A stretch of DNA of 64,000 nt from Knoellia sp. S7-12 (GTDB taxonomy: Bacteria > Actinomycetota > Actinomycetes > Actinomycetales > Dermatophilaceae), in the NCBI RefSeq assembly GCF_040518285.1, contig NZ_CP155449.1, forward strand, positions 2,356,001 through 2,420,000, written 5' to 3'. A model generated the notes under the pieces. It saw only the letters and a list, made by a program, of their open reading frames with translations, was not told the DNA's origin and did no database searches. A program made the position numbers and the translations under genes. Below, piece after piece: positions 17,146 through 25,009 of the stretch (within the stretch, counting starts at the first letter, position 1; every line of letters starts with the position of its first letter).

Positions 17146-18036
17146 CTACGTCGTTGGGATCGTCCTGAAGTGTCGTATCAGCGCCGACGCCAGTGCTGCT
17201 GGGTTCTCCTCGGCCATGTGGTGTCCGGAGTCGATCTCGACACCGACGACATCGGGCGCCCATAGACGCCAGATCGCGAGTGGGTCTCCATAGAAGTCCA
17301 CCATGTCGTCGCGGCTGGACCACGCAAAGAGTGTCGGCTGCTCCAGCACCCTGCCAGCGGCCCGGTCGGCAAGCTCGTCCTCGCGGTCCGGCCCGAGACC
17401 GGCGCGGTAGTCCTCGATCATCGCCTGACGGGTATCGGCGTCGTGGATGGCGGCGCGGTACTCCGCGAACGCGTCGGGCCCCATGTGCTCGGCGCTACCG
17501 CCGTACCACCTGTCCGGGTCGGCCCCAACGGCGAGCTCTGGCTTGTCGGCGAGCCCGAAGAAGAACCAGTGCGCCCATTTCTGGGCGAAGCGCGCATCGG
17601 CACGCTCGAGCGCTTCGCTGATCGGTATGCCGTCCAGCACCGCGAGCCGCTCGACGGCGGCTGGGTGGTCAAGAGCAAGGCGAAGAGCGACGTAGCAGCC
17701 GCGGTCGTGCCCGGCAAGGTGGAAGCGCTCGTGGCCGAGCCCGCGCATCAGGTCCACCAGGGCTCCGGCGACAACTCTCTTGGACTGTTGGCGATGGTCA
17801 GGACGCACCGGTGGACACGACGACTGCCCGTAGCCCGGCATGTCCGGGCAGACCACCGTCAGTCCCGCGTCCACGAGCGCAGCCGCGACCCGGTGCCACG
17901 TCGCTCCTGTGCGCGGGTGCCCGTGAACGAGCAGGACCGCTGGGCCCTTCCCACCGTGCCGCACGCGGATCGTGAGCGCACCGACCTCGCGTCGCTCGTC
18001 GACGAATCCCTCGAAGAAGCCGTGGCCACCCATCAC
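17146..18036 (-). CDS. Alpha/beta hydrolase resembling fluoroacetate dehalogenases
   Basis: An alpha/beta hydrolase of 296 residues. The oxyanion motif HGHPRTGATW and the nucleophile elbow GHDRGCYVALRLALDHP carry Asp rather than Ser, as in haloacid dehalogenases and epoxide hydrolases. The WAHWFFFG segment resembles the halide-binding Trp region of fluoroacetate dehalogenases. The catalytic His is in DSGHHMAEENP. It could act on haloacetates or epoxides, but the natural substrate is unknown. The first codon is GTG at 18036 with ATG next to it at 18033. It is transcribed convergently with the RNase D gene and divergently from the thiolase. Confidence 0.82.
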   Translation of the reverse strand: MMGGHGFFEGFVDERREVGALTIRVRHGGKGPAVLLVHGHPRTGATWHRVAAALVDAGLTVVCPDMPGYGQSSCPPVRPDHRQQSKRVVAGALVDLMRGLGHERFHLAGHDRGCYVALRLALDHPAAVERLAVLDGIPISEALERADARFAQKWAHWFFFGLADKPELAVGADPDRWYGGSAEHMGPDAFAEYRAAIHDADTRQAMIEDYRAGLGPDREDELADRAAGRVLEQPTLFAWSSRDDMVDFYGDPLAIWRLWAPDVVGVEIDSGHHMAEENPAALASALIRHFRTIPTT

Positions 18037-18096
18037 CTCACCGTGCCACAGATCTCCGACAGGTGATGGCTGTCACGGCTGACCGGCATACCCGGG

Positions 18097-18110
18097 TAAG
18101 CGATCGCTTA
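18097..18110. promoter_or_regulatory. 14-bp perfect palindrome, probable TetR-type operator
   Basis: TAAGCGATCGCTTA is a perfect palindrome in the divergent region between the hydrolase and the thiolase-fadB operon, 50 nt before the thiolase start. Palindromes of this size are typical TetR-family operators in actinobacterial fatty-acid genes. The regulator is not in this window. Confidence 0.55.
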
Positions 18111-18159
18111 GTAGCCTGAGCGCAGCACCACACAACCTGCTGAGAAGAGAGGCTCCACT

Positions 18160-19371
18160 GTGCCCCGCACCCTGAATGAGGTCGTCTTCGTCGACGGCGT
18201 GCGCACGCCGTTCGGCAAGGCTGGCGAGAAGGGCATGTATGCCCAGACCCGCGCCGACGACCTCGTCGTCCGCTGCATCCGCGAGCTGCTCAAGCGCAAC
18301 CCGCAGCTCCCCAAGGACCGTGTCGAGGAGGTCGCCATCGCCGCGACCACCCAGATCGGCGACCAGGGCCTGACGCTCGGCCGACTCGCCGCCCTCCTGT
18401 CGGGGCTGCCCAACACCACTCCCGGCTACTCCGTCGACCGCATGTGCGCCGGTGCCATGACCGCGGTGACCAACGTGGCGTCCTCGATCGGTTTCGGCGC
18501 CTACGACATCGCCATCGCCGGTGGTGTCGAGCACATGGGTCGCCACCCCATGGGTGAGGGCATCGACCCCAACCCGCGCCTCATCGGCGAGAAGCTCGTG
18601 GACCAGTCCGCTCTCTCGATGGGCAACACGGCCGAGAACCTGCACGACCGCTTCCCGAAGCTGACCAAGGAGCGTTCCGACGCGTTCGCCGTCGGCAGCC
18701 AGGCCAAGCTGGCCCAGGCCTACGCGGACGGCAAGATCCAGCCCGACCTCGTCCCCATGGCCACGCGCCACTCCGAGCGCGGCGCCGGTCTCGCAACCAA
18801 GGACGAGCCTCCCCGCCCCGGCACCACCATGGACGAGCTTGCCGCGCTCAAGACGCCGTTCCGCCCCCACGGTGCGGTCACTGCCGGCAACGCTGCTGGT
18901 CTCAACGACGGAGCGACCGCGTGTGTCCTCGCCTCCGAGCAGACGGCGCAGGAGCTTGGTCTCCCCGTCAAGATGCGCCTCGTGTCGTTCGGCTTCGTCG
19001 GCGTCGAGCCCGAGGTCATGGGCATCGGCCCGGTCCCCGCGACCGAGAAGGCCCTGGCCAAGGCTGGCCTCACCATCGAGGACATCGGTCTGTTCGAGCT
19101 CAACGAGGCGTTCGCCGTCCAGGTACTCGCCTTCCTCGACCACTTCGGCATCGCCGACGACGACGCGCGCGTCAACCAGTACGGCGGCGCCATCGCCACC
19201 GGCCACCCGCTCGCCTCCTCGGGAGTGCGCCTCATGACGCAGCTCGCTGCACAGTTCAAGGAGCAGCCAGAGGTCCGCTACGGCGTCACCGCGATGTGCA
19301 TCGGCATCGGCATGGGCGGCTCGGTCATCTGGGAGAACCCGCACCACGCCGACTACGGGACGGAAGCCTGA
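18160..19371 (+). CDS. fadA: Acetyl-CoA acyltransferase (thiolase), FadA-like
   Basis: A 403-residue thiolase that cleaves 3-ketoacyl-CoA in beta-oxidation. The nucleophilic Cys is in DRMCAGAM (about residue 92), the general-base region is GHPLASSG, and the second catalytic Cys is in TAMCIGIGMGG near the C-terminus. It starts with GTG at 18160 after AGAGAGG. The FadB-type gene begins 1 nt after its stop, giving the usual two-component fatty-acid oxidation complex. A palindromic operator lies upstream. Confidence 0.94.
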   Translation: MPRTLNEVVFVDGVRTPFGKAGEKGMYAQTRADDLVVRCIRELLKRNPQLPKDRVEEVAIAATTQIGDQGLTLGRLAALLSGLPNTTPGYSVDRMCAGAMTAVTNVASSIGFGAYDIAIAGGVEHMGRHPMGEGIDPNPRLIGEKLVDQSALSMGNTAENLHDRFPKLTKERSDAFAVGSQAKLAQAYADGKIQPDLVPMATRHSERGAGLATKDEPPRPGTTMDELAALKTPFRPHGAVTAGNAAGLNDGATACVLASEQTAQELGLPVKMRLVSFGFVGVEPEVMGIGPVPATEKALAKAGLTIEDIGLFELNEAFAVQVLAFLDHFGIADDDARVNQYGGAIATGHPLASSGVRLMTQLAAQFKEQPEVRYGVTAMCIGIGMGGSVIWENPHHADYGTEA

Positions 19372-19372
19372 C

Positions 19373-21487
19373 ATGAGCGAGAACACCACGTCCAAAGCCC
19401 ACGGCGAGACCGTGACGCGCGCCCTCGTCCAGGACGTCGCCCTCGCGGGTGACGCAGGCACTCTGGCCCTCATCACTCTCGACAACGGCTTCGACCACAC
19501 CAAGCCCAACACCTTCGGACCCGAGGGCATCGCGGCACTCCAGGGCGTCATCGACACCCTGCGCACCCGCGCCGAGGCCGGGGAGATCCAGGCAGTCGGC
19601 ATCACCGGCAAGCCGTTCATCTTCGCCGTCGGCGCCGACCTCACGGGTGTCCCGACTCTGAGCAGCCGCGAGCAGGCCCTCGAGATCGCTCGGGCGGGCC
19701 ACACGGCCTTCGCCGCGATCAACGACCTGCCTGTGCCGACGTTCGCGTTCGTCAACGGCGCGGCCATGGGTGGCGGTGTTGAGGTCGCACTGTCCTGCGA
19801 CTACCGCACGATCAGTGGAGCAGTGCCGGCTCTGGCTCTGCCCGAGACCTTCCTCGGTCTCGTCCCCGGATGGGGTGGCTGCTACCTGCTGCCCAACCTC
19901 GTCGGGCCGGCGAACGCTCTCAAGGTCATCATCGAGAACCCGATGAACACCAACCGCATGCTCAGTGGTCCGGCGGCCTTCAAGCTCGGCATGGCCGATC
20001 TCCTGCTCGAGCCGGCCGACTTCCTCGAGGAGTCGATCGCGTGGGCGGGCAAGGTCGTCACTGGCGACGTCACGGTCGAGCGCCCCGAGGTCTCACGCGA
20101 CGAGTCCGAGTGGGACGCCGCGACCAAGGCTGCCAAGGGACTCGTCCTCGCCAAGACGGCAGGCCGCTCACCCGGCCCACTGCGCGCGATCGAGCTGGTC
20201 TCCGCCGCTCGCACCGCCACTCGCGACGAGGCCTTCGCCGCCGAGGACCAGGCCCTTGCCGATCTCCTCCTGGGTGACGAGCTCCGCGCCGGGCTCTACT
20301 CGTTCGACCTTGTGCAGAAGCGCGCGAAGCGCCCGGCGGGTGCTCCCGACAAGGCTCTGGCCCGCAAGGTGACCAAGGTAGGCATCGTCGGCGCCGGTCT
20401 CATGGCCAGCCAGCTCGCCCTGCTTTTTGCCCGCAACCTGCGAGTTCCCGTCGTCATGACAGACCTTGACGAAGATCGTGTTGCCAAGGGTGTCGGCTAT
20501 GTCCACGCAGAGATCGCCAAGTCCCTCGAGGCGGGCAAGATCGGACAGGACCGCGCCAACCACCTCACTGGCCTCGTCACCGGCTCGACGTCCAAGGACG
20601 GCTTCGCCGACGCCGACCTCGTGGTCGAGGCGGTCTTCGAGGAGATCTCGGTCAAGAAGCAGGTCTGGGCCGAGGTCGAGGCCGTGGTCTCACCCGAGTG
20701 CGTCCTCGCCTCCAACACGAGCTCGCTGTCCATCACCGAGATGGCCGCCGACCTGCAGCACCCGGAGCGGGTCGTGGGCCTCCACTTCTTCAACCCAGTC
20801 GCCGTCATGCCGTTGCTCGAGATCATCCGAGGTGAGAAGACCGACGACGCCGCGCTCGCGACGGCCTTCGCCACGGGCAAGGGCCTCAAGAAGACGACGA
20901 TCCTCGTCAAGGACTCCGCGTCGTTCATCGTCAACCGCCTGCTCGGCCGCTTCATGGGCGAGTTCAGCAAGATCGTCGACGAAGGCACGCCGGTCGCCGT
21001 CGCCGAGAAGGCCGTCGCCGGTCTCGCGCCGATGCCCCCGTTCGTCCTGCTGGGCCTCGTCGGCCCGGCGATCGCGCTGCACAACAGCGAGACGCTCCAC
21101 CGCGCGTTCGGTGACCGATTCCACGTGTCGCCCAACCTTCAGAAGATGGTGGAGCTGGGCAAGCGCGGCTACTACACCCAGGTGGGCGGCAGGTTCGTCG
21201 TCGATCCCGAGATCGAGGCAGCCCACATCACGCCCGACCACCCGGTCGAGCTCGACGTGGCGGAGGTCCGTGAGCGAGTGCTCTCCGTCCTCGCCGAGGA
21301 GGTCGCCCTCATGCTCAAGGAGGGCGTGGCACAGGCGCCGATGGACATCGACCTCGCGCTGATCACCGGCGCCGGCTTCCAGTTCTGGAACGGCGGCCTC
21401 ACCCCCCTCCTTGACCGTGAGGGGATCTCCGAGAAGGTCGTCGGGCAGCGCTTCCTGCCGCCTGGCGCGGCAAGCGTTCCTGCCTGA
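19373..21487 (+). CDS. fadB: Multifunctional fatty-acid oxidation protein (enoyl-CoA hydratase / 3-hydroxyacyl-CoA dehydrogenase), FadB-like
   Basis: A 704-residue bifunctional beta-oxidation enzyme. The enoyl-CoA hydratase domain is at about 20-220 (GADLTGV, GGGVEVALSCDYR, LPETFLGLVPGWGG). A 3-hydroxyacyl-CoA dehydrogenase NAD domain follows at about 335-510 (VGIVGAGLMASQLALLFA, SNTSSLSI, RVVGLHFFNPV), then two C-terminal dehydrogenase domains to about 700. It works with the thiolase encoded immediately upstream, hydrating enoyl-CoA and oxidising the hydroxyacyl-CoA. It ends before a strong hairpin terminator. Confidence 0.94.
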   Translation: MSENTTSKAHGETVTRALVQDVALAGDAGTLALITLDNGFDHTKPNTFGPEGIAALQGVIDTLRTRAEAGEIQAVGITGKPFIFAVGADLTGVPTLSSREQALEIARAGHTAFAAINDLPVPTFAFVNGAAMGGGVEVALSCDYRTISGAVPALALPETFLGLVPGWGGCYLLPNLVGPANALKVIIENPMNTNRMLSGPAAFKLGMADLLLEPADFLEESIAWAGKVVTGDVTVERPEVSRDESEWDAATKAAKGLVLAKTAGRSPGPLRAIELVSAARTATRDEAFAAEDQALADLLLGDELRAGLYSFDLVQKRAKRPAGAPDKALARKVTKVGIVGAGLMASQLALLFARNLRVPVVMTDLDEDRVAKGVGYVHAEIAKSLEAGKIGQDRANHLTGLVTGSTSKDGFADADLVVEAVFEEISVKKQVWAEVEAVVSPECVLASNTSSLSITEMAADLQHPERVVGLHFFNPVAVMPLLEIIRGEKTDDAALATAFATGKGLKKTTILVKDSASFIVNRLLGRFMGEFSKIVDEGTPVAVAEKAVAGLAPMPPFVLLGLVGPAIALHNSETLHRAFGDRFHVSPNLQKMVELGKRGYYTQVGGRFVVDPEIEAAHITPDHPVELDVAEVRERVLSVLAEEVALMLKEGVAQAPMDIDLALITGAGFQFWNGGLTPLLDREGISEKVVGQRFLPPGAASVPA

Positions 21488-21498
21488 TTGAAGCGTTG

Positions 21499-21543
21499 GT
21501 GAGCGGGCGGCATACCTGATCTGCAGGTATGCCGTCCGCTCAC
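21499..21543. terminator. Hairpin terminator built from an inverted GTATGCCG pair
   Basis: Arms 21499-21518 and 21524-21543 pair at 19 of 20 positions around a 5-nt loop, followed by TTT. CGGCATAC (21508-21515) and GTATGCCG (21527-21534) form the core of the stem. It lies 12 nt after the fadB stop. Inverted copies of a genome-wide octamer serving as a terminator recall DNA-uptake-sequence terminators in Neisseria and Pasteurellaceae. Confidence 0.85.
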
Positions 21544-21562
21544 TTTCCCGAGGCCTGCTGAG

Positions 21563-21590
21563 TTGCTTTATCTCATATCTGACATACGCT
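21563..21590 (+). promoter_or_regulatory. Promoter of the XRE-MurA fusion gene
   Basis: TTGCTT (21563-21568) and TACGCT (21585-21590) are 16 nt apart, and the -10-like element lies 7 nt before the ATG at 21598. The spacer is unusually A/T-rich (TATCTCATATCTGACA). With no Shine-Dalgarno, a leaderless transcript is likely. The A/T-rich spacer could be an operator for the gene's own HTH domain. Confidence 0.5.
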
Positions 21591-21597
21591 ATTCGGC

Positions 21598-23133
21598 ATG
21601 ACTGAGTCCAGCTACCTCACCCGGATCGGCACCCTCATCAGGGATGCCCGGCGCCATCAGGGCCTGACCCAGAACGAGCTCGCCGACAAGCTCGGCACCA
21701 GCCAGAGCGCCGTCGCCCGCATCGAACAAGGCCGCCAGAACCTCAGCCTTGAGATGCTCGCTCGCGTCGGTGAAACCCTCGGCAGCGAGTTCGTCTCCCT
21801 CGGCCACAGCGGCCCCCAGCACCTGCGGATCGTCGGCGGCGCCAAGCTGTCCGGCTCGATCCCGGTCAAGACCTCCAAGAATGCAGCCGTGGGCCTGCTC
21901 TGCGCCGCCCTGCTCAACAAGGGCCGCACGACGCTGCGCAACCTCGCCCGCATCGAGGAGGTCAACCGGATCATCGAGGTCCTCACCTCGATGGGCGTCA
22001 AGGTGCGTTGGCTCCCTGACAGCAGCGACCTCGAGATCATCCCGCCGGCGACCCTCGACCTCGACTCCATCGACATTGCGGCCGCGCGCCGCACCCGCAC
22101 CGTGATCATGTTCCTCGGACCGCTGCTCCACCAGTTCGACGCGTTCTCCCTGCCTTACGCCGGCGGTTGTGACCTCGGCACGCGCACCGTCGAGCCGCAC
22201 CTCACCACGCTGAAGTCGTTCGGTCTCGATGTCGCGGCGACGCATGGCTTCTATGAGGCCAAGGTCGACAAGAACACGCGTCCCGAGAAGGCCATCATCC
22301 TCACCGAGCGTGGCGACACGGTCACCGAGAACGTCCTCTTCGCCGCTGCCCTGCACCCGGGCACGACCGTCATCCGCAACGCGTCCTCGAACTACATGGT
22401 TCAGGACGTCTGCTTCTTCCTCGAGCGTCTTGGCGTCAAGATCGAGGGCATCGGCACGACGACGCTCACGGTCACTGGCTGCGAGTCCATCGACGTCGAC
22501 GTCGACTACTCCCCCAGCGAGGACCCGATCGAGGCCATGAGCCTCATCGCCGCCGCCGTCGTCACGGAGTCGTCGATCACCATCGAGCGCGCACCGATCG
22601 AGTTCCTCGAGATCGAGCTCGCGACGCTGGACGGCATGGGGCTGCAGTACGAGATCTCGCAGGAGTACCTCGCCAAGAACGGCCACACGCGCCTCGCCGA
22701 CATCACCATCCTGCCGAGCAAGCTGACGGCGCCGATCGACAAGATCGCGCCGATGCCGTTCCCGGGCCTCAACATCGACAACCTGCCGTTCTTCGCGCTC
22801 ATTGCTGCGTGCGCCGAGGGCACGACGATGATCCACGACTGGGTCTACGAGAACCGCGCCATCTATCTCACCGAGCTCACCAAGGTCGGCGCCCAGGTGC
22901 AGCTCCTCGACCCGCACCGCGTCATGATCACCGGCCGCACAGCCAAGTGGCGTCCGGCCGAGGTCATGTGCCCGCCGGCGCTGCGCCCCGGCGTCGTCGT
23001 GCTCCTCGCGATGCTCGCGGCCAACGGCACCTCGGTCCTGCGCAACGTCTATGTCATCAATCGTGGCTACGAGGACCTCGCTGAGCGCCTCAACGCTCTC
23101 GGCGCCACCATCGAGATCTTCCGCGACATCTGA
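21598..23133 (+). CDS. XRE-type HTH domain fused to UDP-GlcNAc 1-carboxyvinyltransferase (MurA-like)
   Basis: A 511-residue fusion. Residues about 7-62 form an XRE/Cro-type helix-turn-helix (TLIRDARRHQGLTQNELADKLG, SQSAVARIEQGRQ). Residues about 75-505 are a complete EPSP-synthase-fold MurA domain. Active-site residues of MurA appear conserved: SKNAAVGLL (Lys22-Asn23 equivalents), GGCDLGTR (Cys115 and Arg120), the Asp of LNID (Asp305 region) and ALRPG (Arg397 region). It may therefore be catalytically competent in peptidoglycan precursor synthesis and also bind DNA. The fusion seems to recur in actinobacteria, but its role is unclear; a canonical murA would be expected elsewhere. A methyltransferase gene follows 5 nt later. 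Confidence 0.9.
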   Translation: MTESSYLTRIGTLIRDARRHQGLTQNELADKLGTSQSAVARIEQGRQNLSLEMLARVGETLGSEFVSLGHSGPQHLRIVGGAKLSGSIPVKTSKNAAVGLLCAALLNKGRTTLRNLARIEEVNRIIEVLTSMGVKVRWLPDSSDLEIIPPATLDLDSIDIAAARRTRTVIMFLGPLLHQFDAFSLPYAGGCDLGTRTVEPHLTTLKSFGLDVAATHGFYEAKVDKNTRPEKAIILTERGDTVTENVLFAAALHPGTTVIRNASSNYMVQDVCFFLERLGVKIEGIGTTTLTVTGCESIDVDVDYSPSEDPIEAMSLIAAAVVTESSITIERAPIEFLEIELATLDGMGLQYEISQEYLAKNGHTRLADITILPSKLTAPIDKIAPMPFPGLNIDNLPFFALIAACAEGTTMIHDWVYENRAIYLTELTKVGAQVQLLDPHRVMITGRTAKWRPAEVMCPPALRPGVVVLLAMLAANGTSVLRNVYVINRGYEDLAERLNALGATIEIFRDI

Positions 23134-23138
23134 CCTTG

Positions 23139-24257
23139 ATGTCTGAAACCCAGGTGTTTGACTGGAGCAACCTGCGCCGCTGGCCCGACGTCGAGGCATC
23201 CAACCTCCAGGCGTGGGACGCCAGTGATCGGCTGATCCTCGACGAGGCCGGTGCGCTGGCCGACGTCGGTGAGGTCGTCGTCATCGGCGACCGTCACGGA
23301 GCCCTGACTCTCGGGGCGCTCGAAGCCGGGGCCGCTCGGGTGCGTGTGCACCAGGACGGCATCCTGGGCCAGCGTGCCCTTGAGGCGAACGCCACCCGCC
23401 GCGGCGTTGACGGGTTCGAGCACCATCCGCTCGACGCGACACTGGTCGAGGGTGCTCGGCTCGTATTGCTGCAGCTCCCCCGTTCGCTCGACGAGCTCGA
23501 CGAGATCGCCCAGCTCGTCGCGGCCCACGCCCACGCCGAGGTGCGTGTGATCGCCGGTGGCCGGGTCAAGCACATGTCGCGGTCGATGAACGATGTCCTG
23601 GCTCAGTCGTTCGGCCAGGTGCAGGCCAGCCTGGCCAAACAGAAGTCGCGCGCCCTGCACGCCTCCGAGCCGCGCGAGGGTGTCACCTCGACCTGGCCCC
23701 GCCAGCAACGCCACGAGGACGCCGGACTCACGATCAGCGCGCATGGCGGTGTCTTCGCGGGCACGGGCATCGACATCGGCACCCGGCTCCTGCTCGACCA
23801 CATCCCTGAGATGCGTCAGGCCGAGCGGGCCATCGACCTCGCCAGCGGCAGCGGGGTTGTCGCTGCCGCCCTCGCCCTCGCCCGCCCCGATCTGCAGATC
23901 CTCGCCACCGACCAGTCGGCTGCCTCAGTCGCGTCGACCCGTGCGACGGCCCTCGCGAATGGCGTGAGCGACCGCGTCGAGATCGTTCGCGCCGACGGAC
24001 TCGAGACCGTCGACACCGCGTCGGCCCAACTCATCGTCCTCAACCCGCCGTTCCACGTCGGTGCGGCGGTGCACACCGGTCTGGCCGAGCGACTCTTCGC
24101 CGACGCTGCGCGCGCTCTCGAGCCCGGCGGTGAGCTCTGGGTCGTCTGGAACACCCCGCTGAACTATCGGCCGATCCTCGACAAGCTGATCGGCTCCACC
24201 AAACAGGTCCTGCGCACCAACAAGTTCACCGTCACCTCGTCGCGCAAGCGCACCTGA
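23139..24257 (+). CDS. RsmC/RlmG-like class I SAM-dependent methyltransferase
   Basis: A 372-residue protein with the two-domain layout of RsmC and RlmG (16S/23S rRNA guanine-N2 methyltransferases). A degenerate N-terminal domain (about 1-180) precedes a catalytic domain with SAM motif I AIDLASGSGVVAAALAL (about 228-244) and the catalytic NPPFHVG motif near 305. NPPF/Y motifs methylate exocyclic amines, fitting guanine N2. The ATG at 23139 is preferred over TTG at 23136. It is in an operon with the XRE-MurA fusion, and its stop is 2 nt from the convergent SDR stop. The exact target base is unknown. Confidence 0.85.
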   Translation: MSETQVFDWSNLRRWPDVEASNLQAWDASDRLILDEAGALADVGEVVVIGDRHGALTLGALEAGAARVRVHQDGILGQRALEANATRRGVDGFEHHPLDATLVEGARLVLLQLPRSLDELDEIAQLVAAHAHAEVRVIAGGRVKHMSRSMNDVLAQSFGQVQASLAKQKSRALHASEPREGVTSTWPRQQRHEDAGLTISAHGGVFAGTGIDIGTRLLLDHIPEMRQAERAIDLASGSGVVAAALALARPDLQILATDQSAASVASTRATALANGVSDRVEIVRADGLETVDTASAQLIVLNPPFHVGAAVHTGLAERLFADAARALEPGGELWVVWNTPLNYRPILDKLIGSTKQVLRTNKFTVTSSRKRT

Positions 24258-24259
24258 GG

Positions 24260-25009
24260 TCAGTGGGCGGTCCAGCCGCCGTCCATCGTGAATGACGATC
24301 CGGTGATGGAGTCCGAGGACGGTCCGCACAGGAACCCGATGAGGTCGGCGACCTCGGCCGGCTCGATGAGCCGTTTCACGGCCACCGGAGTCAGCATGAC
24401 TTCCTCCAGGACTTCGGACTCGGGTATGCCGTGTGCCTGCGCCTGTGCGCTGATCTGCCTCTCCACCAACGGAGTTCGCACATAGGCCGGGTTGATGCAG
24501 TTGCTCGTGACGCCCTTGTCGCCGGCCTCGAGGGCCACGACCTTGCTCAGTCCTTCGAGGCCGTGCTTGGCCGACACGTAGGCGGACTTGAAGGCACTGG
24601 CCCGCAACCCGTGCACGGACGAGACGTTGACGACGCGACCCCAGCCGGCGGCATACATGTGGGGAAGGCAGGCACGCACGAGCCGGAACGGCGAGAGCAG
24701 CATGATCCGGTGGATCCGTTCGAATTCGTCGACGGGGAACTCGTGGACGGGTGCGACGTGCTGGATGCCTGCGTTGTTGACGAGGACGTCGATGTCGGAC
24801 GGCAGACCGCCGTGCGCATCGAGGTCCGAGAGGTCAACGACCCACGGGGTGACGCGCTCGGCACCGACGCGTGCGACGAGCTTGTCGAGGGCGTCTCCAT
24901 CGATGTCGACTGCGTGCACCCGCGCGCCCGCGGACGCGAGGCGCTCGACGACGGCAGCACCGATCCCGCTTGCCGCACCAGTGACCAGCGCGGTGCGGCC
25001 GTCAAGCAT
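24260..25009 (-). CDS. 3-hydroxybutyrate dehydrogenase-like SDR
   Basis: A 249-residue classical short-chain dehydrogenase. The cofactor motif TGAASGIGAAV is near 10-20, NNAG follows, and the catalytic set is Ser (NVSSVHG), Tyr and Lys (AYVSAKHGLEG). The sequences VNNAGIQHVAPVHEFP and SNCINPAYVRTPLVE are characteristic of D-3-hydroxybutyrate dehydrogenases, which interconvert 3-hydroxybutyrate and acetoacetate with NAD. The ATG at 25009 overlaps the livM stop by 8 nt, so it is the last gene of the importer operon. This ties the transporter to short-chain hydroxy-acid or ketone-body metabolism, an inference. Confidence 0.88.
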   Translation of the reverse strand: MLDGRTALVTGAASGIGAAVVERLASAGARVHAVDIDGDALDKLVARVGAERVTPWVVDLSDLDAHGGLPSDIDVLVNNAGIQHVAPVHEFPVDEFERIHRIMLLSPFRLVRACLPHMYAAGWGRVVNVSSVHGLRASAFKSAYVSAKHGLEGLSKVVALEAGDKGVTSNCINPAYVRTPLVERQISAQAQAHGIPESEVLEEVMLTPVAVKRLIEPAEVADLIGFLCGPSSDSITGSSFTMDGGWTAH

